NCBI GenBank assembly: GCA_023411555.1
Contig: JAEYOQ010000064.1
Coordinates: 62,001 to 126,000, forward strand
Direction: 5' to 3'
Length of the DNA stretch: 64,000 nucleotides
DNA from: Bacillota bacterium
GTDB taxonomy: Bacteria; Bacillota; Clostridia; Lachnospirales; Lachnospiraceae
Shown here in pieces: positions 36,427-45,037 of this stretch (positions are counted from its first letter, which is position 1; the number at the start of each line of letters is the position of its first letter). Position numbers and translations under genes: made by a program. The notes beneath the pieces are model-generated. The model saw only the letters and a list, made by a program, of their open reading frames with translations. It was not told the origin of the DNA and searched no databases.

Positions 36427-37584
36427 ATGAGTGAAGATAATGTAACAAAATTAGAATATATGGACAAGGAAATCTTTCTGATAGCAACAGCCCATGTATC
36501 AAAGGAAAGTGCGGAGCTAGTGAAAAAGGTTATTGAGGAAGAACGTCCGGATAGCGTATGTATTGAGTTAGACGAAGATCGATATCAGAGTATCACTAAG
36601 CCCAAGGCTTGGGAGGACACGGATTTAATCAAAGTCATTAAAGAAAAAAAGGTTGGCTTTATGGTTGCAAATCTTTTTCTCGCTTCCTATCAAAAGAAGA
36701 TGGCTGTGAAATTAGGGAACCAGGTTGGCGGTGAGATGATCCAGGGTATGGAGAGTGCAAAGGAGACAGGAGCTACCCTTGTACTGGCAGATCGTAGTCT
36801 TCAGACCACCTTCTTACGAATATGGCGGAAATTGAACTTTTGGGATAAAACGAAACTAGTAGGCAGTCTCTTGTTTTCTTCCGAGGACGATACAGACATT
36901 ACCAGTGATGATTTGGAGAAGTTATTAGAAGAGGATATGCTGGAAGCAGCTATGGCCGGATTAAAAAAGGACTTCCCTAAGGTCGGAGAGGTATTAATCA
37001 GCGAACGGGATCAATACCTGGCAGCAAAGATTAAAGAAGCACCGGGGAAAAAGATTGTTGCCGTATTAGGTGGCGGGCATGTACCCGGTATCAAGAAGGA
37101 GATATATAATAATCAGAATTTAGAGGAAATCTCAGTTGTTCCACCAAGGAGTGCCGTTTCAAAGATTGCCGGTTGGATTATCCCCGCTTTAATCACCGGA
37201 CTGCTGATTTATTCCTTTGTAATCAACCTTCAGACTGGATTACAGCAATTATCCGCTTGGGTGTTATGGACTGGGATTTTAGCAGCGATATTTACTGCCT
37301 TGTCCTTGGCACATCCGCTGAGTATTCTGACCTCCTTTCTTGCAGCACCACTGACCACCTTGCATCCACTGCTGGCTTGTGGTTGGTTTACCGGGCTGAC
37401 TGAGGCTTACATTAAAAAGCCGACTGTGAAGGATGTTCAAAACGTTCAGACAGATATATTTACGATTAAAGGATTTTTCACAAACCGCTTATTGAAAACC
37501 ATTTTGGTTATGTTCATGGCAAACTTGGGGGCAACCATCGGTACCTTTGTTGCTGGGACAAGCCTAATACGTAATTTGTTTTAA
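36427..37584 (+). CDS. TraB family membrane protein
   Basis: A 385-residue protein of the TraB/PrgY family. The N-terminal part has LIATAHVSKESAELV, CIELDEDRY and the conserved ADRSLQTTFLR, and AVLGGGHVPGI follows near residue 220. Three or four membrane segments make up the C-terminal third. Family members are named for pheromone shutdown in enterococci, but most bacterial copies have no assigned role and the conserved His/Glu motifs suggest a metal-dependent hydrolase. It has its own promoter and GGAGG site and is followed by a terminator, so it is monocistronic. Confidence 0.88.
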   Translation: MSEDNVTKLEYMDKEIFLIATAHVSKESAELVKKVIEEERPDSVCIELDEDRYQSITKPKAWEDTDLIKVIKEKKVGFMVANLFLASYQKKMAVKLGNQVGGEMIQGMESAKETGATLVLADRSLQTTFLRIWRKLNFWDKTKLVGSLLFSSEDDTDITSDDLEKLLEEDMLEAAMAGLKKDFPKVGEVLISERDQYLAAKIKEAPGKKIVAVLGGGHVPGIKKEIYNNQNLEEISVVPPRSAVSKIAGWIIPALITGLLIYSFVINLQTGLQQLSAWVLWTGILAAIFTALSLAHPLSILTSFLAAPLTTLHPLLACGWFTGLTEAYIKKPTVKDVQNVQTDIFTIKGFFTNRLLKTILVMFMANLGATIGTFVAGTSLIRNLF

Positions 37585-37609
37585 ATCAACCATACAGCAA
37601 TTTAATTCA

Positions 37610-37643
37610 GCATCCTACTATAGCAATGGTAGGGTGCGTTTTT
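37610..37643 (+). terminator. Terminator after the TraB-family gene
   Basis: A nine-base stem (GCATCCTAC pairing with GTAGGGTGC, one G-U) is followed by GTTTTT. It runs into a second hairpin at 37641. Confidence 0.75.
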
Positions 37644-37700
37644 AATTCATAGATTGTGTCCTATGAATTAAAAAGCCCTCCGGAGCAAGTGAACTTTGTT
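37641..37700. repeat. Diverged second copy of the intergenic hairpin element
   Basis: A perfect 12-bp stem (TTTAATTCATAG with its complement, loop of eight) is followed by CCCTCCGGAGCAAGTGAAC and GTTC, in the same order as the left part of the array at 31515. The inner ATAG/CTAT and GTCCTAT are kept, while the outer stem bases differ on both sides yet stay paired. Confidence 0.6.
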
Positions 37701-37749
37701 CTAATAATGGTTGAGTGTGGGATGTCGATATAGTAAAATATAGTATAAG

Positions 37750-37781
37750 TGCAACATAGGTGTACCTATAATGCAACATAG
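37750..37781 (+). promoter_or_regulatory. Direct-repeat operator, candidate LytTR binding site
   Basis: TGCAACATAG occurs twice with a 12-base gap (period 22 bases, two helical turns), ending 11 bases upstream of the predicted -35 element. LytTR-domain regulators bind paired ~9-10 bp direct repeats with 12-13 base gaps at such positions. The operon behind it encodes a LytTR regulator. Confidence 0.6.
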
Positions 37782-37792
37782 ACTGTGACCGA

Positions 37793-37821
37793 TTGATTTA
37801 CCAGAACTTATCAACTATACT
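37793..37821 (+). promoter_or_regulatory. Predicted promoter of the LytTR operon
   Basis: TTGATT, a 17-base spacer and TATACT. The implied transcript would start near 37828, just before the AAGGAG ribosome site of the first gene. Confidence 0.6.
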
Positions 37822-37844
37822 GTGAAAAAAACAAGGAGTCTAGG

Positions 37845-38267
37845 TTGATTATGAAAAACAAGTTATCGGTAGTGGTAAAAAACGGGTTTCTGCTATATTG
37901 CATGATTTATACAGGTATCACAATTTTTAGTAGTGCATTACAACTGGTTCAGGGGCGGACTGAGGATACGAATTCACACTTATTACATAGGGCGGTCGTT
38001 TGCTTTATCGCTATTTTTGTGATGGAGGCCTTTGCAAACATCCGGCTAAAGAACCAGCTGCTGTCATGGCTAATTGTATATGCTATCGCTATGACCATGG
38101 TCTTTATCTATGTTTGGTTCACCGGATTTTTTGAACCCTTATCAAAAAATGCTTATCGTGATATCTTTCTTAATTTTACATCAATAGGGGTAGTAATCGG
38201 TATTATCACAGAAATAATTGAAAAAGGAAAAGAAAAACGGAGAAGAAAGGTAAATGAAAATAAATAG
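37845..38267 (+). CDS. DUF3021-like four-segment membrane protein
   Basis: A 140-residue membrane protein with about four hydrophobic segments and a basic C-terminal tail. It resembles the protein encoded after the LytTR gene (shared pattern of a hydrophobic segment, then F-[FI]-E-P/E-L-S, then AYRD[IV]FL-F) and has the size and partner of DUF3021 proteins. TTG is taken as the start because AAGGAG lies six bases before it; the ATG at 37851 is the alternative. It overlaps the LytTR gene by 14 bases. DUF3021 proteins are thought to restrain or sense for adjacent LytTR regulators; the mechanism is not shown here. Confidence 0.72.
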   Translation: MIMKNKLSVVVKNGFLLYCMIYTGITIFSSALQLVQGRTEDTNSHLLHRAVVCFIAIFVMEAFANIRLKNQLLSWLIVYAIAMTMVFIYVWFTGFFEPLSKNAYRDIFLNFTSIGVVIGIITEIIEKGKEKRRRKVNENK

Positions 38268-38718
38268 GTATCATAACCAGGAGCTTTCAGAGGATTATAT
38301 TGACCTGTACTATAGGCAGGAAACGGATGAAATCAGGGATTTGCTTCAATATGTGAAATCAAGAAATGTATTCCACGGTAAAACAGAGCGAGGACAAAGA
38401 CGGGTCCTGCCCCAGGAGATTTATTACATAGAATCGGTGGATAAGAAGACCTTTTTATACCTGGAAAAGGAAGTCGTTCAAATGGAACACAGTCTCCAGG
38501 AGCTGGAGTCGTTATTAGGAAGCAGTGGGATTGTACGGATTAATAAATCTGTTTTAGTCAATATTTATCATATCAAAAAAGTAAATGCGGACATTAATAT
38601 GAGGTTATGTCTGGTTATGGAGAATTCCGAGAAGCTAGTAGTAAATCGAACCTATAAGAAGTCATTTATGACATATTTAAGAGAAACGGAGAGGAGTATT
38701 GTGCATGAAGGAAAATAA
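38254..38718 (+). CDS. LytTR-domain DNA-binding regulator
   Basis: A 154-residue transcription regulator consisting mostly of a LytTR domain (about residues 45-145: LPQEIYYIESVDKKTFLYL, then RINKSVLVNIYHI). It has no receiver domain, so control probably comes from the membrane proteins encoded on both sides. It overlaps the upstream gene by 14 bases and the downstream gene by 14 bases. Paired direct repeats upstream of the operon promoter suggest autoregulation. Confidence 0.9.
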   Translation: MKINRYHNQELSEDYIDLYYRQETDEIRDLLQYVKSRNVFHGKTERGQRRVLPQEIYYIESVDKKTFLYLEKEVVQMEHSLQELESLLGSSGIVRINKSVLVNIYHIKKVNADINMRLCLVMENSEKLVVNRTYKKSFMTYLRETERSIVHEGK

Positions 38719-39139
38719 AATCAGCAGTTTTTTCTCCGCGGTATGCATCTTTTTTACTATATTGCTATTTGCTAAATTCATTCTGGAGTATTTTATGAAT
38801 CCTGCAACCTGGGATAACACTAGAACGAATATCGTGTTTATGTTTCTGTTTTGCCTTATTAGTGTATTAATTATAGAACAGCATAAGAGATTTGAAAAAT
38901 TACCAATGGTTCTGGTTCTATTATTGCAGTATCTGATCGCATTGGCCGTTGTAATGCTGCTAGTGTGGCTCAGTAGCATATTCGAGGAGCTTTCGATGCA
39001 TGCATATCGAGATGTGTTTTTATCATTTACGATACCATATATGATAGGAGCGGCATGGTATTATATTAGTTTATTCTATGAAGCCAAAAGAGCGAATACT
39101 ATACTGGAACATGTAGTAAAAAGAGATAGAAACAAGTGA
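38705..39139 (+). CDS. DUF3021-like four-segment membrane protein, second copy
   Basis: A 144-residue membrane protein with about four hydrophobic segments, related to the product of 37845 (HAYRDVFLSF against NAYRDIFLNF). The ATG is set behind GAGGAG with a nine-base gap, inside the end of the LytTR gene; a TTG two codons upstream is less likely. The two small membrane proteins may form a heteromeric partner of the LytTR regulator (inference). Confidence 0.75.
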   Translation: MKENKISSFFSAVCIFFTILLFAKFILEYFMNPATWDNTRTNIVFMFLFCLISVLIIEQHKRFEKLPMVLVLLLQYLIALAVVMLLVWLSSIFEELSMHAYRDVFLSFTIPYMIGAAWYYISLFYEAKRANTILEHVVKRDRNK

Positions 39140-39533
39140 CATACAACGTCTTACCCTCGATAAGAAGCTGCAAGGTGAATTCTTTCATTCGATTTTATGA
39201 TGACGCAAAGCGTCATAATGGAGGTAAATGCCAGATTATTACCGGACGATATGCTTAGGCAGAGCAGATTGGAGGCCGAAGGTCTTTGGAGCAATGTTCC
39301 TATTCTTCTTATATGGATCGTAATTATATTTATTCATAATAAAAGTATGGATCAAATAGTAATGAATGTTAAAGGCATCTTGTCAGGAGATAAGATGTCT
39401 TTAATTTTAGTGAACAAAACCATTGACTCTCACGCAACGTAATAGTATATGATTATGATCAAGAGGAAGAAGTATAGCAAACGCCGGTGTTAGTTTTACC
39501 TTTCTGAATCAAAAAAACGATTGGAGTGAATAA
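39140..39533 (+). other. 394-base region with a hairpin and a doubtful small reading frame
   Basis: The stretch holds a 7-bp hairpin (ATGACGC/GCGTCAT, 39200-39216). Behind it an open frame runs to 39442, with an ATG at 39219 that would encode about 74 residues including one hydrophobic segment (ILLIWIVIIFI). A good ribosome site is missing and I do not recognise the product, so it is not called as a gene. GGAG at 39523 serves the MerR gene. Nothing else is evident. Confidence 0.4.
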
Positions 39534-40405
39534 ATGAGATCTGTAAACAAGTATCCGAGTTGACGGGCATCAGTGTTCGTACCCTTCAATATTATGATGA
39601 GATTGATCTGTTTAAGCCAAGCCAGGTAACAGAAGCAGGATATCGTCTGTATGATGATGCTTCTCTCGAGAGGCTGCAGCAGATTCTATTTTTCAGGGAA
39701 CTGGATTTTAAGCTAAAAGATATCAAACGGATTTTAGAAAACCCCCATTTTGATAAGATGAAGGCCTTTCAGCAACAGAAGGAGCTTATAAAAGCCAAAA
39801 GGGACAGACTGAATGGTTTGTTGGATTTGCTGGAACGTCTGGAAAGAGGAGAGGAAACGATGAGCTTTAAGGAATTTGATATGAGTGAATATTTTAAAGC
39901 ATTGGAGAATTTTAAGGAATACCACACCGATGATATCATTCGTACGTGGGGCAGTATAGAAGAATTCGAGCAGCTTCTCGACAAGATTAAGGATAAGGAA
40001 TCTGAAATTGCAAAATGGGCGATTAAGCAATACGGCAGTATTGAGAAGTACACCGAAGCTATGAAGCATAATCTAAATCATTTCTCAGAGACAGTAGAAA
40101 AGCTGAATTCAATCAAAGACAATGTAGATGATTATGTAGCTCAGACTACCGACATAACGAAAAGGCTTACACAGGACCTCAGTAAGGACACTTCATCTTA
40201 TGAAATACAGGAGATAACGAGAGAGCTGGTTGAACTATGTAATTTAACCAATAGTGGGATAGATATGGGAGAGCATTTTTGGGATATGGTAATAGAAGGA
40301 TATCTGACCGATGAGCGGCTTATTGAGGTGAATGATAAGATCTATGGTGTGGGAGCCTCGAACTTCATCGGAAGAGCACTGAGGTACTATTTCGATAATA
40401 ACTAA
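39534..40405 (+). pseudogene. MerR-family regulator (TipAS-like) with frameshifted start
   Basis: The protein is a MerR-type regulator: helix-turn-helix (LTGISVRTLQYYDEIDLFKP), a coiled linker, and a C-terminal TipAS-like domain (YGSIEKYTEAM, then YLTDERLIEVNDKIYG). The expected start is the ATG at 39534, seven bases after GGAG, but its frame ends after nine codons. The residues that should begin the DNA-binding domain (NEICKQVSELTG) are one base out of frame, as if one G were lost just after the ATG. The frame without shift opens only at a TTG at 39560 with no ribosome site, which would remove the first helix. Mutation or sequencing error. Confidence 0.72.
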
Positions 40406-40563
40406 TCCTGTCTGGAAACAGAACCTATCTGGATACATGCTTCATATAAGTTTGTGAAGCCAACTCAGAGTGGTAAATTATGGTTGTGAGCAAGCGGGTT
40501 CTGTAGTACAATGGTAAAAAATATACCAGACTACGTTCGATGTGTATGGTCAGGGAGGTTATT

Positions 40564-41247
40564 ATGAAAGGTCAGATTAAAGAGCTAGTCTTAAAGCTAG
40601 GGGCGGATGTCTGTGGTGTGGCTAATATCGACCGCTTTATACAGGCACCGTCTGGGTTTCATCCTAGAGATATTTTTCCGGAGTGTGACTCAGTAATAGT
40701 CTTTGGTATCGCACTTCCTAAGGGATTAGCAAAGGTGCCATCAAGACTAATCTATGGACATTTTAACTATAGCTCCTGTTCGGAGGTGGACTTGATTGCC
40801 TTTCATACGGCTAGGGAGGTTGAGCGCCTCTTCGGTGGCTATGCTGTACCCATACCCTCAGATAGTCCCTATGAATATTGGGACGCAGATAAAATGGAGG
40901 GACGTGGCTTACTTTCTATGAAGCATGCAGCGGTGTTAGCAGGGTTAGGTACCCTTGGTAAAAATACTCTGTTACTCAATGAAACATATGGTAATCTTAT
41001 GACGATTGGCATGGTTCTTACCGATTTGAATATGGAATCGGATGCTCCTGCCGAGAGTATCTGTCAGGAAGGGTGTAATCTCTGTGTCCGAAACTGCCCT
41101 TCACAAGCCTTGGACGGTCATAGTGTGGATCAACTCAAATGCAGAGCATATACCTACGGAACCAATGCAAGAGGCTATGATACCGTAGACTGTAATCGAT
41201 GTAGAGTGGTTTGCCCCATGAGATTTGGTAAGAGTATATCAGAATAA
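40564..41247 (+). CDS. Ferredoxin-type 4Fe-4S protein, epoxyqueuosine reductase-like
   Basis: A 227-residue protein with an N-terminal region related to QueG-type reductases (LKLGADVCGVANIDRF, then VIVFGIALPKG) and two C-terminal cysteine clusters for iron-sulfur centres: CQEGCNLCVRNCP and CNRCRVVCP. It is much shorter than QueG (about 380 residues) and lacks the HEAT-like tail, so it is not called queG. GGGAGG lies five bases before the chosen ATG; the open frame upstream lacks support. It has no operon partner. Confidence 0.8.
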   Translation: MKGQIKELVLKLGADVCGVANIDRFIQAPSGFHPRDIFPECDSVIVFGIALPKGLAKVPSRLIYGHFNYSSCSEVDLIAFHTAREVERLFGGYAVPIPSDSPYEYWDADKMEGRGLLSMKHAAVLAGLGTLGKNTLLLNETYGNLMTIGMVLTDLNMESDAPAESICQEGCNLCVRNCPSQALDGHSVDQLKCRAYTYGTNARGYDTVDCNRCRVVCPMRFGKSISE

Positions 41248-41379
41248 CAAAGGGAATTTTACATAAGGTTAACCCAATCTATACTGTTTTATGGTATTTT
41301 CCTTTTCTACTTAGTGATAGATTAATGATATCAGCCAAAGACATTAATCAGGCTAAGAGAAATGAAAAGGAGAATAATT

Positions 41380-42258
41380 ATGAAAAAAAATCTAGAGATT
41401 GCCATATTATTATTAACCTGTATATTATTAATTACAGCCTTAACCGCATGCGGTTCATTAGGTGGGGATACGCAGGCCTCCAAGCAAGGTGGAAAAGCGG
41501 TGACATCCGATGTACCAGTATTAAGCGGAACGATTTTAATGTCAGGATCTACCTCCATGGAGAAGTTAGCCAATCTTGCATCGGAAGCTTTTATGTTAAA
41601 ATATCCGGAGACTACGGTTTCTGCTGAATTTATTGGGTCTGGTGCCGGTGTGGAAGCCCTTTTGGCAGGAACGGTTGATATCGGCAACGCCTCCAGAGGT
41701 TTAAAGGATACGGAGCTATCCTCCGGGGCAGTGGAGAATATCGTTGCGATTGACGGGATTGCAGTTATTGCAGATAAGTCCAATAGGGTAGCATCCATAA
41801 CGAAGGATCAGCTAATCAATATATATAAAGGCGAGATCACTAACTGGAAGGAAGTCGGTGGGACGGATCAGCCAATCGTAGTGATCGGCAGAGAGGCAGG
41901 GTCCGGTACAAGAGGTGCTTTCGAGGAGCTACTTAAGATCGAGGAGCTATGCAAGTACTCCAATGAGATCAACAGCACAGGTGGTGTTATGGCTAAGGTA
42001 GCTTCCACAGTTGGTGCGATTGGATATGTATCTCTTGATGTTCTGGATGATAGTATCCGTGCATTACAGCTGGAAGGGGTAGAGCCTACGGCAGAGAATA
42101 TTAAGGCAGGCAGCTACTTCTTAAGCCGTCCCTTTGTAATGGCTACACGCGGTGAGATTTCAGAGCAGAGTGAGCTGGTCCAGGCCTTCTTTGAATACCT
42201 GAAGTCTGAGGATGGAAAGCAGTTGATTGAAGGGATTGGATTAATCACAGTAGATTAA
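41380..42258 (+). CDS. PstS-like phosphate-binding lipoprotein
   Basis: A 292-residue lipoprotein (lipobox LTAC, Cys24) with the phosphate-binding protein signature elements GSTSMEKLA, FIGSGAGVEAL, DIGNASR and GREAGSGTRGAF. The ATG is chosen for its AAGGAG site; an in-frame ATG six codons upstream is not needed. No pstC, pstA or pstB gene follows, and a terminator closes the gene, so it stands alone. It may bind phosphate or a related anion and work with a transporter encoded elsewhere. Confidence 0.87.
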   Translation: MKKNLEIAILLLTCILLITALTACGSLGGDTQASKQGGKAVTSDVPVLSGTILMSGSTSMEKLANLASEAFMLKYPETTVSAEFIGSGAGVEALLAGTVDIGNASRGLKDTELSSGAVENIVAIDGIAVIADKSNRVASITKDQLINIYKGEITNWKEVGGTDQPIVVIGREAGSGTRGAFEELLKIEELCKYSNEINSTGGVMAKVASTVGAIGYVSLDVLDDSIRALQLEGVEPTAENIKAGSYFLSRPFVMATRGEISEQSELVQAFFEYLKSEDGKQLIEGIGLITVD

Positions 42259-42300
42259 TAAAACCCCGGTATCGTTCGAATGATTATCATATTAACAGGA

Positions 42301-42336
42301 AGAAGTACTCTTAGATTGATTAAGAGTACTTCTTTT
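42301..42336 (+). terminator. Terminator after the PstS-like gene
   Basis: A perfect 13-bp stem (AGAAGTACTCTTA with its complement), a seven-base loop and a T-tract. It lies 42 bases past the stop and between convergent genes. Confidence 0.85.
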
Positions 42337-42392
42337 TCGGAGTTGAGATTAATATATACATTATTTAAAAAAATATTATGTATTATCAAACG

Positions 42393-43784
42393 CTATCTGC
42401 TGCTTCGCCGCTTCCACCAGTAGCTAAGGTATTCTTTCTTTGCTTTTATTCGAATACCCAGTTCTTGAGACATGCTTGCCAGGGTATAGTCACTATCATT
42501 GTCCAGTCTCGGAATGATGATAAATACAGCTGCAACTCGGAGTAGGACAGAGATAGCGATCATGAATTTATAACGGTCTAAAATGATGGTATTTAAGGTA
42601 GCGTTGTTATGTATTCCTTCCAGAATAGCACCTCCGGTCAGAATTCCTAAGAAGGAACCAAATAATGAGGTGATACAGGAGAAGACGGCCACGTAGGAAG
42701 GTCGCTGCTCATCCGGTGAGGAGGAGAGCTGTAGGCTGGTTGCGGCAAGATTAGCTCCACTCCAGAAGGCCGCCCCAATCAGATTATGAAGCAAGGTTGG
42801 CCAGACACTTCCGTAGGTAGAGAAGATAAAGAACAGTGGGGTAAGAGCTGCCACCACACAGGTGCACCATAACACCGGCTTACTGCCAAAATGGTCCAGA
42901 AGTCTGCCCCATGATGATACTACCAATACGGTAATAGCTGCAGCTGTGACCTGGCTGCTGAGGGTAAATTGCATATAGCTTAACCCCATCTCCGTCAGAG
43001 CATATCTTGCCAGATAAGCACCGGACATATTAGCGGTAAAGCTCCAGGCAGTCCAAAACAACATGAATTTGAAAAAGGGCCTATTATTGATTACCTGCTT
43101 TAATACAGGCAGAAGCTTTAGCTGAACAGGAGGAGTCTTATATACCTCTTCTACGAAGAGAAAGCAGAGCATATCCAGAATACCTAGGATACCACACATA
43201 ACAAATACAATAGTATATCCGGTATATCCAGTTGTCTGATCCAGTATGCCGGCAACAATCAGACCCATGGTCACACTAGCGATAGAGGTGATACCATCAC
43301 GCTTTGATAACCATCGGCCACGTATTTCAATCGGGACCAAGTCAGCCATCCAAGGCATCCAGCAGACATTAATAAAGGAGCTGAAGGCGGAGGAAACTCC
43401 GATCAACAGAATGACGGACCATAACCGTAACGCAGATTGACTGGACGGAATAAGGAAGGGGACTAAAGCAATGACTATCCACAATATTCTTGAGAAGAGC
43501 CCATAGGTCATCATATATTTCTTACGCTTTTGAGTACGGCTGACTAATGTGGCAAAGGGTATTTGCAGAAGCGCTGCAGCTAAAGGAATTGCAGTAAGTA
43601 GACCATATACAAAATCACCTGCACCAAGATATCCGGCATATCCGGTCAAAGAAGAGCTGCCGCTACCGCTTATAACACCCCATAAGGTTCCGAAGGTATT
43701 ACCCAGAGTCATCAGATAGATACTTCGTCGAATTCTGGGGAGCAGGGCTGCTTCATTAAATAATTTCTCAAAGGGCTTTCTCAT
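42393..43784 (-). CDS. Major facilitator superfamily transporter
   Basis: A 463-residue MFS protein with about twelve membrane segments and a charged cytoplasmic loop after segment six. The protein has the loop motif RTQKRKKYMMTYGLF after segment two. The ribosome site before the ATG (AAAGG) is weak and distant, so a start a few codons downstream is possible. It is monocistronic and convergent with the PstS-like gene. No substrate can be assigned. Confidence 0.82.
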   Translation of the reverse strand: MRKPFEKLFNEAALLPRIRRSIYLMTLGNTFGTLWGVISGSGSSSLTGYAGYLGAGDFVYGLLTAIPLAAALLQIPFATLVSRTQKRKKYMMTYGLFSRILWIVIALVPFLIPSSQSALRLWSVILLIGVSSAFSSFINVCWMPWMADLVPIEIRGRWLSKRDGITSIASVTMGLIVAGILDQTTGYTGYTIVFVMCGILGILDMLCFLFVEEVYKTPPVQLKLLPVLKQVINNRPFFKFMLFWTAWSFTANMSGAYLARYALTEMGLSYMQFTLSSQVTAAAITVLVVSSWGRLLDHFGSKPVLWCTCVVAALTPLFFIFSTYGSVWPTLLHNLIGAAFWSGANLAATSLQLSSSPDEQRPSYVAVFSCITSLFGSFLGILTGGAILEGIHNNATLNTIILDRYKFMIAISVLLRVAAVFIIIPRLDNDSDYTLASMSQELGIRIKAKKEYLSYWWKRRSSR

Positions 43785-44123
43785 TGTTGATTTGACTACC
43801 TTTCTGTTATTAAGCAGACTTTTATGTTAATAATAGCCTATTATATCGAGTAAGCCTCGTAATGTAAATGTGATTTATCATAGCTTATTTGTCATAAAGC
43901 AACTTAATTGCTACAGTCATTCCAGCCTATTGGGAGGCAAATGAGTTCAATTATTAATAACTTAAGCCCGTGTGTGCTGTAATAGCTAGTACTTCATTTT
44001 TATGAAAATATATGGAATTGACCTAAAAATCTAGACGAAACTGCTTTCTCGGGTTATGATTATATATAAAGTATATAGATGTACTGGGATGCTTACTAAA
44101 TATAACGAAGTGGAAGTGATATC
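43785..44123. other. 339-base divergent intergenic region
   Basis: The region separates the MFS gene on - from the acyltransferase gene on +. It is AT-rich. A TATGAT at about 44056-44061 could be a -10 element for the + gene, without a convincing -35. I see no open frame with a ribosome site, no strong hairpin and no RNA gene. Confidence 0.5.
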
Positions 44124-44906
44124 ATGATACGTTTTTTATATGTAATAATACGGAGTATCTACATAATACCATATTATATATATAAAATGAAAAAATATTA
44201 TAATAAGCCTAACCAATATTCGGAGGAAGCCTGCTATAACCTGGCATTGGATATTGTAGGGCGGATTAAGCGATATGGGCGTATAGAGACTTACATAACT
44301 GGGACAGAGAATCTTCCGGAGGAGGGCGGATACATCATGTATGCGAACCATCAGGGAAAGTATGATGCCCTGGGTATTCTGTTAGGACATAAAAAGCCCT
44401 GTACCTTTATCATAGCAAAGAAGCAATCTCAGCCTATTGTTACTACCCAATTTGTGAATCTGATCAGAGCAAAACGCCTTGATTTTGAGGATATCAGACA
44501 ACAGGTAGCCATCATGAGTTCCGTGACGGATGAGGTGAAGGCAGGACGACGATATCTGATTTTTCCCGAGGGAGGTTATACGGATAATAAAAATTCTCTC
44601 CAGACCTTCAAGGTCGGAAGCTTTAAATGTGCTGAGAGGGCGCATTGTCCCATAGTACCGGTTGTGGTTTATGACACCTATAAACCATTTGCAGTGAACA
44701 CCTTAAGAAAGGTTTCGAATCAGATACATTTTCTAAAAGCCATACCTTACGAAGAATATAAAGGAATGAAGACAGTTCAAATCAGGGATATGGTTGTGCA
44801 GAGGATACAGGAGGCTATTCAAGGGATTGAGAAGCAGCTGGGCAAGGAGGAGAGTAAAGACTTGATTTGTGAGGCGGCTGAAGGACAGATTATCGCAGAG
44901 GAGTAA
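44124..44906 (+). CDS. plsC: 1-acyl-sn-glycerol-3-phosphate acyltransferase family protein
   Basis: A 260-residue membrane-associated acyltransferase with an N-terminal hydrophobic segment (FLYVIIRSIYIIPYYIY), the catalytic NHxxxxD box NHQGKYD (His76, Asp81) and the substrate-binding box FPEGGYT. PlsC enzymes add the second acyl chain in phosphatidic acid synthesis. Extra paralogues of this family with other acceptors are common in clostridia, so housekeeping PlsC identity is likely but not certain. The gene stands alone. Confidence 0.85.
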   Translation: MIRFLYVIIRSIYIIPYYIYKMKKYYNKPNQYSEEACYNLALDIVGRIKRYGRIETYITGTENLPEEGGYIMYANHQGKYDALGILLGHKKPCTFIIAKKQSQPIVTTQFVNLIRAKRLDFEDIRQQVAIMSSVTDEVKAGRRYLIFPEGGYTDNKNSLQTFKVGSFKCAERAHCPIVPVVVYDTYKPFAVNTLRKVSNQIHFLKAIPYEEYKGMKTVQIRDMVVQRIQEAIQGIEKQLGKEESKDLICEAAEGQIIAEE

Positions 44907-45037
44907 TCGGATCAAAGATTGCCGCTTGGCAAAAATGGAATAATTATTTAAAGAATTTGTAATTATATTGACTTATGTTAAACATAATTTAGTGTTAATT
45001 TGCTTATGTAACGAATGATCACTAATGAGGGTAAAAT

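Noticed and set aside
39197..39442. Small frame of up to 81 codons with one hydrophobic segment
   Set aside because: It starts inside a hairpin, lacks a convincing ribosome site, and the product is not recognisable; kept only as a note in the intergenic entry.
40564..41247. queG (epoxyqueuosine reductase)
   Set aside because: The protein is about 150 residues too short and lacks the C-terminal repeat domain, so only a related ferredoxin-type protein is called.
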